Numbered from the stretch's first letter, positions 14,001 to 27,639 are shown. The stretch is DNA of 64,000 nucleotides from Odiellus spinosus (GCA_963920705.1 CAWUCO010000207.1:1860001-1924000), one strand, 5' to 3'. Made by a program: numbers and translations. The notes: generated from the sequence alone by a model not told the origin.

Positions 14001-14315
14001 AGTGCAGATCCGCAAATTTCCCAAGATCAGGTCCGCAAATTTCCCAAGTGCAGATCCGCAAATTTCCCAAGTGCAGATCCGCAAATTTCCCAAGTACAGA
14101 TCCGCAAATTTCCAAAGTGCAGATCCCCAATTTTCCCAAGTGCAGATCCAAAAATTTCCCAAGTGCAGATCCACAAATTTTCCAAGTGCAGATCCACAAT
14201 TTTTCCAAGTGCAGATCCGCAAATTTTCCAAGTGCAGATCCGCAAATTTTCCAAGTACAGATCCGCAAATTTCTCAAGTGCAGATCCGCAAATTTCCCAA
14301 GTGCAGATCCGCAAT
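11004..14315. repeat. Higher-order repeat R2 (144-mer), copy b
   Basis: Directly abutting second copy of the 3,312-bp unit at 7692-11003, with the match extending to 14329. Cassettes lie near 11030 and 12385, the TACTGATCC unit near 13588 and the private GCAGAAGCAC unit at 12302, all exactly 3,312 bp from their partners. The junction at about 11004 lies between a unit reading CGCAATTTTCCC and one reading CAGAAATTTCCCTAG. Confidence 0.93.
12302..12324. repeat. Private variant unit GCAGAAGCAC (copy)
   Basis: Same rare unit as at 8990-9012, displaced by 3,312 bp. It confirms that the two R2 copies are duplicates of one another. Confidence 0.85.
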
Positions 14316-14591
14316 TTTCCCAAGTGCAGTTCCGCAAATTTCCCAAGTGCAAATCCGCAAATTTCCCAAGTTCAGATCCACAAATTTCCAAAGTGCAGAT
14401 CCAGAAATTTACCAAGTGCAGATCCACAAATTTCCCAGGTGCAGATCCAGAAATTTCCCAAGTGCAGATCCACAATTTTCCCAAGTGCAGATCCACAAAT
14501 TTCCAAAGTGCAGATCCACAAATTTCCCAAGTGCAGATCCACAAATTTCCCAAGTTCAGATCTGCAAATTTCCCAAGTACAGATCCGCAAA

Positions 14592-16062
14592 TTTCCCAAG
14601 TGCAGTTCCGCAAATTTCCCAAGTGCAAATCCGCAAATTTCCCAAGTGCAGATCCACAAATTTCCCAAGTGCAGATCCCCAAATTTCCCAAGTGCAGATC
14701 CACAAATTTCCCAAGTGTAGATCCCCAAATTTCCCAAGAGCAGATCCACAAATTTCCCAAGTGCAGATCCAGAAATTTCCCTAGTGCAGATCCAGTTATA
14801 TCCCAAGTGCAGATCCACAAACTTCCCAAGTGCAGATCCACAAATTTCCCTTGTGCAGATCCAGAAATTTCCCAAGTGCAGATCCACAAATTTCCCAAGT
14901 GCAGTTCCGCAAATTTCCCAAGTACAGATCCGCAAATTTCCCAAGTGCAGATCCACAAATTTCCCAAGTTCAGATCTGCAAATTTCCCAAGTACAGATCC
15001 GCAAATTTCCCAAGTGCAGATCCACAAATTTCCCAAGTGCAGATCCACAAATTTCCCAAGTGCAGATCCACAAATTTCCCAAGTGCAGATCCACAAATTT
15101 CCCAAGTGCAGATCCACAATTTTCCCAATTGCAGATCCACAAATTTCCCAAGTGCAGATCCACAAATTTCCCAAGTACAGATCCGCAAATTTCTCAAGTG
15201 CAGATCCGCAAATTTCCCAAGTGCAGATCCGCAATTTTCTCAAGTGCAGTTCCGCAAATTTCCCAAGTGCAAATCCGCAAATTTCCCAAGTGCAGATCCA
15301 CAAATTTCCCATGTGCAGATCCCCAAATTTCCCAAGTGCAGATCCACAAATTTCCCAAGTGCAGATCCACAATTTTCCCAAGTGCAGATCCACAAATTTC
15401 CCATGTGCAGATCCCCAAATTTCCCAAGTGCAGATCCACAAATTTCCCAAGTGCAGATCCACAATTTTCCCTAGTGCAGATCCAGAAATTTCCCAAGTGC
15501 AGATCCACAAACTTTCCAAGTGCAGATCCACAAATTTCCCAAGTGCAGATCCACAAATTTCCCAAGTGCAGATTCACAAATTTCCCAAGTGCAGATCCAC
15601 AAATTTCCCAAGTGCAGATCCACAATTTTCCCAATTGCAGATCCACAAATTATCCAAGTGCAGATCCGCAAATTTTACAAGTGCAGATCCGCAAATTTTC
15701 CAAGTACAGATCCGCAAATTTCTCAAGTGCAGATCCGCAAATTTCCCAAGTGCAGATCCGCAATTTTCCAAGTGCAGTTCCGCAAATTTCCCAAGTGCAA
15801 ATCCGCAAATTTCCCAAGTGCAGATCCACAAATTTCCCAAGTACTGATCCACAAATTTCCCAAGTGCAGATCCAGAAATTTCCCAAGTGCAGATCCACAA
15901 TTTTCCCAATTGCAGATCCACAAATTATCCAGGTGCAGATCCGCAAATTTTCCAAGTGCAGATCCGCAAATTTTCCAAGTACAGATCCGCAAATTTCTCA
16001 AGTGCAGATCCGCAAATTTCTCAAGTGCAGATCCGCAAATTTCCCAAGTGCAGATCCGCAAT
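14592..16062. repeat. Higher-order repeat R3, copy a (64 units)
   Basis: A 1,471-bp copy (64 units minus 1 nt) directly followed by a shorter copy at 16063-17450. The offset is 1,471 bp up to about 15375 and 1,379 bp after that, because this copy carries an extra 4-unit (92-bp) local duplication at about 15298-15471. It also has one extra unit ending TTTCTCAAG near 16000. One substitution is visible (GTTATATCCC near 14795 against GTTATTTCCC near 16266). The 22-bp unit at 15752-15773 explains the minus 1. Confidence 0.85.
15298..15471. repeat. Local 92-bp (4-unit) duplication inside R3a
   Basis: Four units (ending CCCATGT, then CCCC-, CCAC- and CACAATTTTCCC- types) occur twice in succession here but once in the R3b partner. 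The difference between the 1,471- and 1,379-bp offsets is exactly 92 bp. It is a small-scale unequal exchange nested inside the larger repeat. Confidence 0.8.
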
Positions 16063-17450
16063 TTTCCCAAGTGCAGTTCCGCAAATTTCCCAAGTGCAAA
16101 TCCGCAAATTTCCCAAGTGCAGATCCACAAATTTCCCAAGTGCAGATCCCCAAATTTCCCAAGTGCAGATCCACAAATTTCCCAAGTGTAGATCCCCAAA
16201 TTTCCCAAGAGCAGATCCACAAATTTCCCAAGTGCAGATCCAGAAATTTCCCTAGTGCAGATCCAGTTATTTCCCAAGTGCAGATCCACAAACTTCCCAA
16301 GTGCAGATCCACAAATTTCCCTTGTGCAGATCCAGAAATTTCCCAAGTGCAGATCCACAAATTTCCCAAGTGCAGTTCCGCAAATTTCCCAAGTACAGAT
16401 CCGCAAATTTCCCAAGTGCAGATCCACAAATTTCCCAAGTTCAGATCTGCAAATTTCCCAAGTACAGATCCGCAAATTTCCCAAGTGCAGATCCACAAAT
16501 TTCCCAAGTGCAGATCCACAAATTTCCCAAGTGCAGATCCACAAATTTCCCAAGTGCAGATCCACAAATTTCCCAAGTGCAGATCCACAATTTTCCCAAT
16601 TGCAGATCCACAAATTTCCCAAGTGCAGATCCACAAATTTCCCAAGTACAGATCCGCAAATTTCTCAAGTGCAGATCCGCAAATTTCCCAAGTGCAGATC
16701 CGCAATTTTCTCAAGTGCAGTTCCGCAAATTTCCCAAGTGCAAATCCGCAAATTTCCCAAGTGCAGATCCACAAATTTCCCATGTGCAGATCCCCAAATT
16801 TCCCAAGTGCAGATCCACAAATTTCCCAAGTGCAGATCCACAATTTTCCCTAGTGCAGATCCAGAAATTTCCCAAGTGCAGATCCACAAACTTTCCAAGT
16901 GCAGATCCACAAATTTCCCAAGTGCAGATCCACAAATTTCCCAAGTGCAGATTCACAAATTTCCCAAGTGCAGATCCACAAATTTCCCAAGTGCAGATCC
17001 ACAATTTTCCCAATTGCAGATCCACAAATTATCCAAGTGCAGATCCGCAAATTTTACAAGTGCAGATCCGCAAATTTTCCAAGTACAGATCCGCAAATTT
17101 CTCAAGTGCAGATCCGCAAATTTCCCAAGTGCAGATCCGCAATTTTCCAAGTGCAGTTCCGCAAATTTCCCAAGTGCAAATCCGCAAATTTCCCAAGTGC
17201 AGATCCACAAATTTCCCAAGTACTGATCCACAAATTTCCCAAGTGCAGATCCAGAAATTTCCCAAGTGCAGATCCACAATTTTCCCAATTGCAGATCCAC
17301 AAATTATCCAGGTGCAGATCCGCAAATTTTCCAAGTGCAGATCCGCAAATTTTCCAAGTACAGATCCGCAAATTTCTCAAGTGCAGATCCGCAAATTTCC
17401 CAAGTGCAGATCCGCAATTTTCCCAAGTGCAGTTCCGCAAATTTCCCAAG
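16063..17450. repeat. Higher-order repeat R3, copy b (60 units)
   Basis: Directly abutting partner of 14592-16062, lacking the 92-bp local duplication and one further unit. Its own 22-bp unit is at 17131-17152. The match ends near 17450, where copy a reads GCAAATCCGC and this copy reads GCAGATCCCC. Confidence 0.85.
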
Positions 17451-19427
17451 TGCAGATCCCCAAATTTCCCAAGTGCAGATCCACAAATTTCCCAAGTGCA
17501 GATCCACAAATTTCCCAAGTGCAGATCCACAAATTTCCCTAGTGCAGATCCAGAAATTTCCCAAGTGCAGATCCACAAATTTTCCAAGTGCAGATCCACA
17601 AATTTGCCAAGTGCAGATCCACAAATTTCCCAAGTGCAGATCCACAAATTTCCCAAGTGCAGATCCACAAATTTCCCAAGTGCAGATCCACAATTTTCCC
17701 AATTGCAGATCCACAAATTATCCAAGTGCAGATCCGCAAATTTTACAAGTGCAGATCCGCAAATTTTCCAAGTACAGATCCGCAAATTTCTCAAGTGCAG
17801 ATCCGCAAATTTCCCAAGTGCAGATCCGCAATTTTCCAAGTGCAGTTCCGCAAATTTCCCAAGTGCAAATCCGCAAATTTCCCAAGTGCAGATCCACAAA
17901 TTTCCCAAGTGCAGATCCAAAAATTTCCCAAGTGCAGATCCACAAATTTCCCAAGTGCAGATCCACAATTTTCCCAATTGCAGATCCACAAATTTCCCAA
18001 GTGCAGATCCACAAATTTCCCAAGTACAGATCCGCAAATTTCTCAAGTGCAGATCCGCAAATTTCCCAAGTGCAGATCCGCAATTTTCTCAAGTGCAGTT
18101 CCGCAAATTTCCCAAGTGCAAATCCGCAAATTTCCCAAGTGCAGATCCACAAATTTCCCATGTGCAGATCCCCAAATTTCCCAAGTTAAGATCCACAAAT
18201 TTCCCAAGTGCAGATCCACAATTTTCCCTAGTGCAGATCCAGAAATTTCCCAAGTGCAGATCCACAAATTTTCCAAGTGCAGATCCACAAATTTCCCAAG
18301 TGCAGATCCACAAATTTCCCAAGTGCAGATCCACAAATTTCCCAAGTGCAGATCCACAAATTTCCCAAGTGCAGATCCACAATTTTCCCAATTGCAGATC
18401 CACAAATTATCCAAGTGCAGATCCGCAAATTTTACAAGTGCAGATCCGCAAATTTTCCAAGTACAGATCCGCAAATTTCTCAAGTGCAGATCCGCAAATT
18501 TCCCAAGTGCAGATCCGCAATTTTCCAAGTGCAGTTCCGCAAATTTCCCAAGTGCAAATCCGCAAATTTCCCAAGTGCAGATCCACAAATTTCCCAAGTA
18601 CTAATCCACAAATTTCCCAAGTGCAGATCCAGAAATTTCCCAAGTGCAGATCCACAATTTTCCCAATTGCAGATCCACAAATTATCCAGGTGCAGATCCG
18701 CAAATTTTCCAAGTGCAGATCCGCAAATTTTCCAAGTACAGATCCGCAAATTTCTCAAGTGCAGATCCGCAAATTTCCCAAGTGCAGATCCGCAATTTTC
18801 CCAAGTGCAGTTCCGCAAATTTCCCAAGTGCAAATCCGCAAATTTCCCAAGTGCAGATCCACAAATTTCCCAAGTGCAGATCCCCAAATTTCCCAAGTGC
18901 AGATCCACAAATTTCCCAAGTGCAGATCCACAAATTTCCCAAGTGCAGATCCATAAATTTCCCTAGTGCAGATCCAGAAATTTCCCAAGTGCAGATCCAC
19001 AAATTTTCCAAGTGCAGATCCACAAATTTCCCAAGTGCAGATCCGCAAATTTCCCAAGTGCAGATCCACAAATTTTCCTAGTGAAGATCCACAAATTTCC
19101 CAAGTGCAGATCCGCAAATTTCCCAAGTGAAGATCCGCAAATTACCCAAGTGCAGATCCGCAAATTTCCCAAGTGCAGGTCCGCAAATTTCCCAAGTGCA
19201 GATCCGCAAATTTCCCAAGTGCAGATCCGCAAATTTCCCAAGTACAGATCCGCAAATTTCCAAAGTGCAGATCCCCAATTTTCCCAAGTGCAGATCCAAA
19301 AATTTCCCAAGTGCAGATCCACAAATTTTCCAAGTGCATATCCACAATTTTCCCAAGTGCAGATCCGCAAATTTTCCAAGTGCAGATCCGCAAATTTCCC
19401 AAGTGCAGATCCGCAATTTTCCCAAGT

Positions 19428-19450
19428 GCAGATCGACAAATTTCCCAAGT
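19428..19450. repeat. Private variant unit GCAGATCGAC
   Basis: The only unit noticed with GATCGAC instead of GATCCAC or GATCCGC. It is unduplicated and can serve as a unique tag. Confidence 0.75.
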
Positions 19451-20747
19451 TCAGATCTGCAAATTTCCCAAGTACAGATCCGCAAATTTTCCAAGTGCAG
19501 ATCCACAAATTTCCCAAGTGCAGATCCACAAATTTCCCAAGTGCAGATCCACAAATTTCCCAAGTGCAGATCCACAAATTTCCCAAGTGCAGATCCACAA
19601 TTTTCCCAATCGCAGATCCACAAATTTCCCAAGTGCAGATCCACAAATTTCCCAAGTTCAGATCTGCAAATTTCCCAAGTACAGATCCGCAAATTTCCCA
19701 AGTGCAGATCCACAAATTTCCCAAGTGCAGATCCACAAATTTCCCAAGTGCAGATCCACAAATTTCCCAAGTGCAGATCCACAAATTTCCCAAGTGCAGA
19801 TCCACAATTTTCCCAATTGCAGATCCACAAATTTCCCAAGTGCAGATCCACAAATTTCCCAAGTACAGATCCGCAAATTTCTCAAGTGCAGATCCGCAAA
19901 TTTCCCAAGTGCAGATCCGCAATTTTCCCAAGTGCAGATCCACAAATTTCCCAAGTTCAGATCTGCAAATTTCCCAAGTACAGATCCGCAAATTTCCCAA
20001 GTGCAGATCCACAAATTTCCCAAGTGCAGATCCACAAATTTCCCAAGTGCAGATCCACAAATTTCCCAAGTGCAGATCCACAATTTTCCCAATTGCAGAT
20101 CCACAAATTTCCCAAGTGCAGATCAACAAATTTCCCAAGTACAGATCCGCAAATTTCTCAAGTGCAGATCCGCAAATTTCCCAAGTGCAGATCCGCAATT
20201 TTCTCAAGTGCAGTTCCGCAAATTTCCCAAGTGCAAATCCGCAAATTTCCCAAGTGCAGATCCACAAATTTCCCATGTGCAGATCCCCAAATTTCCCAAG
20301 TGCAGATCCACAAATTTCCCAAGTGCAGATCCACAATTTTCCCTAGTGCAGATCCAGAAATTTCCCAAGTGCAGATCCACAAACTTTCCAAGTGCAGATC
20401 CACAAATTTCCCAAGTGCAGATCCACAAATTTCCCAAGTGCAGATTCACAAATTTCCCAAGTGCAGATCCACAAATTTCCCAAGTGCAGATCCACAATTT
20501 TCCCAATTGCAGATCCACAAATTATCCAAGTGCAGATCCGCAAATTTTACAAGTGCAGATCCGCAAATTTTCCAAGTACAGATCCGCAAATTTCTCAAGT
20601 GCAGATCCGCAAATTTCCCAAGTGCAGATCCGCAGTTTTCCAAGTGCAGTTCCGCAAATTTCCCAAGTGCAAATCCGCAAATTTCCCAAGTGCAGATCCA
20701 CAAATTTCCCAAGTACTGATCCACAAATTTCCCAAGTGCAGATCCAG

Positions 20748-23700
20748 AAATTTCCCAAGTGCAGATCCACAATTTTCCCAATTGCAGATCCACAAATTAT
20801 CCAGGTGCAGATCCGCAAATTTTCCAAGTGCAGATCCGCAAATTTTCCAAGTACAGATCCGCAAATTTCTCAAGTGCAGATCCGAAAATTTCCCAAGTGC
20901 AGATCCGCAATTTTCCCAAGTGCAGTTCCGCAAATTTCCCAAGTGCAAATCCGCAAATTTCCCAAGTGCAGATCCACAAATTTCCCAAGTGCAGATCCCC
21001 AAATTTCCCAAGTGCAGATCCACAAATTTCCCAAGTGCAGATCCACAAATTTCCCAAGTGCAGATCCACAAATTTCCTTAGTGCAGATCCAGAAATTTCC
21101 CAAGTGCAGATCCACAAATTTTCCAAGTGCAGATCCACAAATTTGCCAAGTGCAGATCCACAAATTTCCCAAGTGCAGATCCAAAAATTTCCCAAGTGCA
21201 GATCCACAAATTTCCCAAGTGCAGATCCACAATTTTCCCAATTGCAGATCCACAAATTATCCAAGTGCAGATCCGCAAATTTTACAAGTGCAGATCCGCA
21301 AATTTTCCAAGTACAGATCCGCAAATTTCTCAAGTGCAGATCCGCAAATTTCCCAAGTGCAGATCCGCAATTTTCCAAGTGCAGTTCCGCAAATTTCCCA
21401 AGTGCAAATCCGCAAATTTCCCAAGTGCAGATCCACAAATTTCCCAAGTGCAGATCCAAAAATTTCCCAAGTGCAGATCCACAAATTTCCCAAGTGCAGA
21501 TCCACAATTTTCCCAATTGCAGATCCACAAATTTCCCAAGTGCAGATCCACAAATTTCCCAAGTACAGATCCGCAAATTTCTCAAGTGCAGATCCGCAAA
21601 TTTCCCAAGTGCAGATCCGCAATTTTCTCAAGTGCAGTTCCGCAAATTTCCCAAGTGCAAATCCGCAAATTTCCCAAGTGCAGATCCACAAATTTCCCAA
21701 GTGCAGATCCACAAATTTCCCAAGGGCAGATCCACAATTTTCCCTAGTGCAGATCCAGAAATTTCCCAAGTGCAGATCCACAAACTTTCCAAGTGCAGAT
21801 CCACAAATTTCCCAAGTGCAGATCCACAAATTTCCCAAGTGCAGATCCACAAATTTCCCAAGTGCAGATCCACAAATTTCCCAATTGCAGATCCACAATT
21901 TCCCAAGTGCAGATCCACAAATTATCCAAGTGCAGATCCGCAAATTTTACAAGTGCAGATCCGCAAATTTTCCAAGTACAGATCCGCAAATTTCTCAAGT
22001 GCAGATCCGCAAATTTCCCAAGTGCAGATCCACAAATTTCCCAAGTGCAGATCCACAAATTTCCCGAGTGCAGATCCACAAATTTCCCAAGTGCAGATCC
22101 ACAAATTTCCCAAGTGCAGATCCACAATTTTCCCAATTGCAGATCCACAAATTTCCCAAGTGCAGATCCACAAATTTCCCAAGTACAGATCCGCAAATTT
22201 CTCAAGTGCAGATCCGCAAATTTCCCAAGTGCAGATCCGCAATTTTCTCAAGTGCAGTTCCGCAAATTTCCCAAGTTCAAATCTGCAAATTTCCCAAGTG
22301 CAGATCCACAAATTTCCCATGTGCAGATCCCCAAATTTCCCAAGTGCAGATCCACAAATTTCCCAAGTGCAGATCCACAAATTTCCCTAGTGCAGAGCCA
22401 GAAATTTCCCAAGTGCAGATCCACAAACTTTCCAAGTGCAGATCCACAAATTTCCCAAGTGCAGATCCACAAATTTCCCAAGTGCAGATCCACAAATTTC
22501 CCAAGTGCAGATCCACAAATTTCCCAAGTGCAGATCCACAAATTTCCCAAGTGCAGATCCACAATTTTCCCAATTGCAGATCCACAAATTATCCAAGTGC
22601 AGATCCGCAAATTTTACAAGTGCAGATCCGCAAATTTTCCAAGTACAGATCCGCAAATTTCTCAAGTTCAGATCCGCAAATTTCCCAAGTGCAGATCCAC
22701 AAATTTCCCAAGTGCAGATCCACAAATTTCCCAAGCGCAGATCCACAAATTTCCCAAGTGCAGATCCACAAATTTCCCAAGTGCAGATCCACAAATTTCC
22801 CAAGTGCAGATCCACAATTTTCCCAATTGCAGATCCGCAAATTTTCCAAGTACAGATCCGCAAATTTTACAAGTGCAGATCCGCAAATTTCCCAAGTGCA
22901 GATCCGCAATTTTCCAAGTGCAGTTCCGCAAATTTCCCAAGTGCAAATCCGCAAATTTCCCAAGTGCAGATCCACAAATTTCCCAAGTACTGATCCACAA
23001 ATTTCCCAAGTGCAGATCCAGAAATTTCCCAATTGCAGATCCACAATTTTCCCAATTGCAGATCCACAAATTATCCAGGTGCAGATCCGCAAATTTTCCA
23101 AGTGCAGATCCGCAAATTTTCCAAGTACAGATCCGCAAATTTCTCAAGTGCAGATCCGCAAATTTCCCAAGTGCAGATCCGCAATTTTCCCAAGTGCAGT
23201 TCCGCAAATTTCCCAAGTGCAAATCCGCAAATTTCCCAAGTGCAGATCCACAAATTTCCCAAGTGCAGATCCCCAAATTTCCCAAGTGCAGATCCACAAA
23301 TTTCCCAAGTGCAGATCCACAAATTTCCCAAGTGCAGATCCAGAAATTTCCCTAGTGCAGATCCAGAAATTTCCCAAGTGCAGATCCACAAATTTTCCAA
23401 GTGCAGATCCACAAATTTCCCAAGTGCAGATCCACAAATTTCCCAAGTGCAGATCCACAAATTTCCCAAGTGCAGATCCACAAATTTCCCAAGTGCAGAT
23501 CCACAATTTTCCCAATTGCAGATCCACAAATTATCCAAGTGCAGATCCGCAAATTTTACAAGTGCAGATCCGCAAATTTTCCAAGTACAGATCCGCAAAT
23601 TTCTCAAGTGCAGATCCGCAAATTTCCCAAGTGCAGATCCGCAATTTTCCAAGTGCAGTTCCGCAAATTTCCCAAGTGCAAATCCGCAAATTTCCCAAGT

Positions 23701-24193
23701 GCAGATCCACAAATTTCCCAAGTACTGTTCCACAAATTTCCCAAGTGCAGATCCAGAAATTTCCCAAATGCAGATCCACAATTTTCCCAATTGCAGATCC
23801 ACAAATTATCCAGGTGCAGATCCGCAAATTTTCCAAGTGCAGATCCGCAAATTTTCCAAGTACAGATCCGCAAATTTCTCAAGTGCAGATCCGCAAATTT
23901 CCCAAGTGCAGATCCGCAATTTTCCCAAGTGCAGTTCCGCAAATTTCCCAAGTGCAAATCCGCAAATTTCCCAAGTGCAGATCCACAAATTTCCCATGTG
24001 CAGATCCCCAAATTTCCCAAGTGCAGATCCACAAATTTCCCAAGTGCAGATCCACAATTTTCCCTAGTGCAGATCCAGAAATTTCCCAAGTGCAGATCCA
24101 CAAACTTTCCAAGTGCAGATCCACAAATTTTCCAAGTTCAGATCCACAAATTTCCCAAGTGCAGATCCACAAATTTCCCAAGTGCAGATCCAC
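20748..24193. repeat. Higher-order repeat R4 (150-mer), copy a
   Basis: A 3,446-bp unit (150 units minus 4 nt) directly followed by its copy at 24194-27639. The match runs 20748-24249 against 24194-27695. The minus 4 is accounted for by 22-bp units near 21359, 22895 and 23627 and the different 22-bp unit at 21887-21908. I noticed three substitutions: 21184 A (partner C), 22736 C (partner T) and 23768 A (partner G). That is roughly 99.9% identity, so the duplication is recent or an assembly artefact. Confidence 0.93.
21887..21908. repeat. 22-bp unit, CACAATTTCCC type
   Basis: One A is missing from AAATTT. The partner at 25333-25354 is exactly 3,446 bp away. It arose independently of the 22-bp CGCAATTTTCC set. 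Confidence 0.85.
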
Positions 24194-27100
24194 AAATTTC
24201 CCAAGTGCAGATCCACAATTTTCCCAATTGCAGATCCACAAATTATCCAGGTGCAGATCCGCAAATTTTCCAAGTGCAGATCCGCAAATTTTCCAAGTAC
24301 AGATCCGCAAATTTCTCAAGTGCAGATCCGAAAATTTCCCAAGTGCAGATCCGCAATTTTCCCAAGTGCAGTTCCGCAAATTTCCCAAGTGCAAATCCGC
24401 AAATTTCCCAAGTGCAGATCCACAAATTTCCCAAGTGCAGATCCCCAAATTTCCCAAGTGCAGATCCACAAATTTCCCAAGTGCAGATCCACAAATTTCC
24501 CAAGTGCAGATCCACAAATTTCCTTAGTGCAGATCCAGAAATTTCCCAAGTGCAGATCCACAAATTTTCCAAGTGCAGATCCACAAATTTGCCAAGTGCA
24601 GATCCACAAATTTCCCAAGTGCAGATCCACAAATTTCCCAAGTGCAGATCCACAAATTTCCCAAGTGCAGATCCACAATTTTCCCAATTGCAGATCCACA
24701 AATTATCCAAGTGCAGATCCGCAAATTTTACAAGTGCAGATCCGCAAATTTTCCAAGTACAGATCCGCAAATTTCTCAAGTGCAGATCCGCAAATTTCCC
24801 AAGTGCAGATCCGCAATTTTCCAAGTGCAGTTCCGCAAATTTCCCAAGTGCAAATCCGCAAATTTCCCAAGTGCAGATCCACAAATTTCCCAAGTGCAGA
24901 TCCAAAAATTTCCCAAGTGCAGATCCACAAATTTCCCAAGTGCAGATCCACAATTTTCCCAATTGCAGATCCACAAATTTCCCAAGTGCAGATCCACAAA
25001 TTTCCCAAGTACAGATCCGCAAATTTCTCAAGTGCAGATCCGCAAATTTCCCAAGTGCAGATCCGCAATTTTCTCAAGTGCAGTTCCGCAAATTTCCCAA
25101 GTGCAAATCCGCAAATTTCCCAAGTGCAGATCCACAAATTTCCCAAGTGCAGATCCACAAATTTCCCAAGGGCAGATCCACAATTTTCCCTAGTGCAGAT
25201 CCAGAAATTTCCCAAGTGCAGATCCACAAACTTTCCAAGTGCAGATCCACAAATTTCCCAAGTGCAGATCCACAAATTTCCCAAGTGCAGATCCACAAAT
25301 TTCCCAAGTGCAGATCCACAAATTTCCCAATTGCAGATCCACAATTTCCCAAGTGCAGATCCACAAATTATCCAAGTGCAGATCCGCAAATTTTACAAGT
25401 GCAGATCCGCAAATTTTCCAAGTACAGATCCGCAAATTTCTCAAGTGCAGATCCGCAAATTTCCCAAGTGCAGATCCACAAATTTCCCAAGTGCAGATCC
25501 ACAAATTTCCCGAGTGCAGATCCACAAATTTCCCAAGTGCAGATCCACAAATTTCCCAAGTGCAGATCCACAATTTTCCCAATTGCAGATCCACAAATTT
25601 CCCAAGTGCAGATCCACAAATTTCCCAAGTACAGATCCGCAAATTTCTCAAGTGCAGATCCGCAAATTTCCCAAGTGCAGATCCGCAATTTTCTCAAGTG
25701 CAGTTCCGCAAATTTCCCAAGTTCAAATCTGCAAATTTCCCAAGTGCAGATCCACAAATTTCCCATGTGCAGATCCCCAAATTTCCCAAGTGCAGATCCA
25801 CAAATTTCCCAAGTGCAGATCCACAAATTTCCCTAGTGCAGAGCCAGAAATTTCCCAAGTGCAGATCCACAAACTTTCCAAGTGCAGATCCACAAATTTC
25901 CCAAGTGCAGATCCACAAATTTCCCAAGTGCAGATCCACAAATTTCCCAAGTGCAGATCCACAAATTTCCCAAGTGCAGATCCACAAATTTCCCAAGTGC
26001 AGATCCACAATTTTCCCAATTGCAGATCCACAAATTATCCAAGTGCAGATCCGCAAATTTTACAAGTGCAGATCCGCAAATTTTCCAAGTACAGATCCGC
26101 AAATTTCTCAAGTTCAGATCCGCAAATTTCCCAAGTGCAGATCCACAAATTTCCCAAGTGCAGATCCACAAATTTCCCAAGTGCAGATCCACAAATTTCC
26201 CAAGTGCAGATCCACAAATTTCCCAAGTGCAGATCCACAAATTTCCCAAGTGCAGATCCACAATTTTCCCAATTGCAGATCCGCAAATTTTCCAAGTACA
26301 GATCCGCAAATTTTACAAGTGCAGATCCGCAAATTTCCCAAGTGCAGATCCGCAATTTTCCAAGTGCAGTTCCGCAAATTTCCCAAGTGCAAATCCGCAA
26401 ATTTCCCAAGTGCAGATCCACAAATTTCCCAAGTACTGATCCACAAATTTCCCAAGTGCAGATCCAGAAATTTCCCAATTGCAGATCCACAATTTTCCCA
26501 ATTGCAGATCCACAAATTATCCAGGTGCAGATCCGCAAATTTTCCAAGTGCAGATCCGCAAATTTTCCAAGTACAGATCCGCAAATTTCTCAAGTGCAGA
26601 TCCGCAAATTTCCCAAGTGCAGATCCGCAATTTTCCCAAGTGCAGTTCCGCAAATTTCCCAAGTGCAAATCCGCAAATTTCCCAAGTGCAGATCCACAAA
26701 TTTCCCAAGTGCAGATCCCCAAATTTCCCAAGTGCAGATCCACAAATTTCCCAAGTGCAGATCCACAAATTTCCCAAGTGCAGATCCAGAAATTTCCCTA
26801 GTGCAGATCCAGAAATTTCCCAAGTGCAGATCCACAAATTTTCCAAGTGCAGATCCACAAATTTCCCAAGTGCAGATCCACAAATTTCCCAAGTGCAGAT
26901 CCACAAATTTCCCAAGTGCAGATCCACAAATTTCCCAAGTGCAGATCCACAATTTTCCCAATTGCAGATCCACAAATTATCCAAGTGCAGATCCGCAAAT
27001 TTTACAAGTGCAGATCCGCAAATTTTCCAAGTACAGATCCGCAAATTTCTCAAGTGCAGATCCGCAAATTTCCCAAGTGCAGATCCGCAATTTTCCAAGT

Positions 27101-27639
27101 GCAGTTCCGCAAATTTCCCAAGTGCAAATCCGCAAATTTCCCAAGTGCAGATCCACAAATTTCCCAAGTACTGTTCCACAAATTTCCCAAGTGCAGATCC
27201 AGAAATTTCCCAAGTGCAGATCCACAATTTTCCCAATTGCAGATCCACAAATTATCCAGGTGCAGATCCGCAAATTTTCCAAGTGCAGATCCGCAAATTT
27301 TCCAAGTACAGATCCGCAAATTTCTCAAGTGCAGATCCGCAAATTTCCCAAGTGCAGATCCGCAATTTTCCCAAGTGCAGTTCCGCAAATTTCCCAAGTG
27401 CAAATCCGCAAATTTCCCAAGTGCAGATCCACAAATTTCCCATGTGCAGATCCCCAAATTTCCCAAGTGCAGATCCACAAATTTCCCAAGTGCAGATCCA
27501 CAATTTTCCCTAGTGCAGATCCAGAAATTTCCCAAGTGCAGATCCACAAACTTTCCAAGTGCAGATCCACAAATTTTCCAAGTTCAGATCCACAAATTTC
27601 CCAAGTGCAGATCCACAAATTTCCCAAGTGCAGATCCAC
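24194..27639. repeat. Higher-order repeat R4 (150-mer), copy b
   Basis: Directly abutting second copy of 20748-24193, with the match extending to 27695. There the copies part at CCAGGTGC (copy a, 24249-24250) against CCAAGTGC (27695-27696). At all three substituted sites this copy carries the family consensus, so copy a carries the derived bases. Confidence 0.93.
25333..25354. repeat. 22-bp unit, CACAATTTCCC type (copy)
   Basis: Duplicate of the unit at 21887-21908, carried by R4 copy b. Confidence 0.85.

Larger units (their letters stand above)
14316..20747. repeat. Array domain 3: 64/60-unit pair and ~30-unit blocks
   Basis: Starts where the R2 copies end. It holds the tandem pair R3 (14592-17450) and then blocks spaced 689 bp (30 units minus 1 nt). 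Each of those blocks holds a 22-bp unit CGCAATTTTCCAAG, at 17131, 17820 and 18509, followed by a TACTGATCC or TACTAATCC unit in the first and third. From about 19430 to 20000 there is a run of CAGATCTGC units at 207- and 299-bp spacing (9 and 13 units). The last TTATTT/AACTT/CCCTTG cassettes before a 14-kb gap lie near 14780 and 16245. It is all satellite. Confidence 0.85.

Noticed and set aside
19173..24527. Plus-strand open frame of 1,784 codons, and others over 1,000 codons (2552-6118, 24113-27886, 28707-33011, 43126-46323, 48853-52326)
   Set aside because: All three forward frames encode the same 23-residue repeat, the reverse strand is equally open, starts are the GTG found in every unit, ends are chance TAG or TGA variants, and 1-2-nt indels are tolerated without consequence. 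There is no promoter, domain or codon-level constraint to support a gene.
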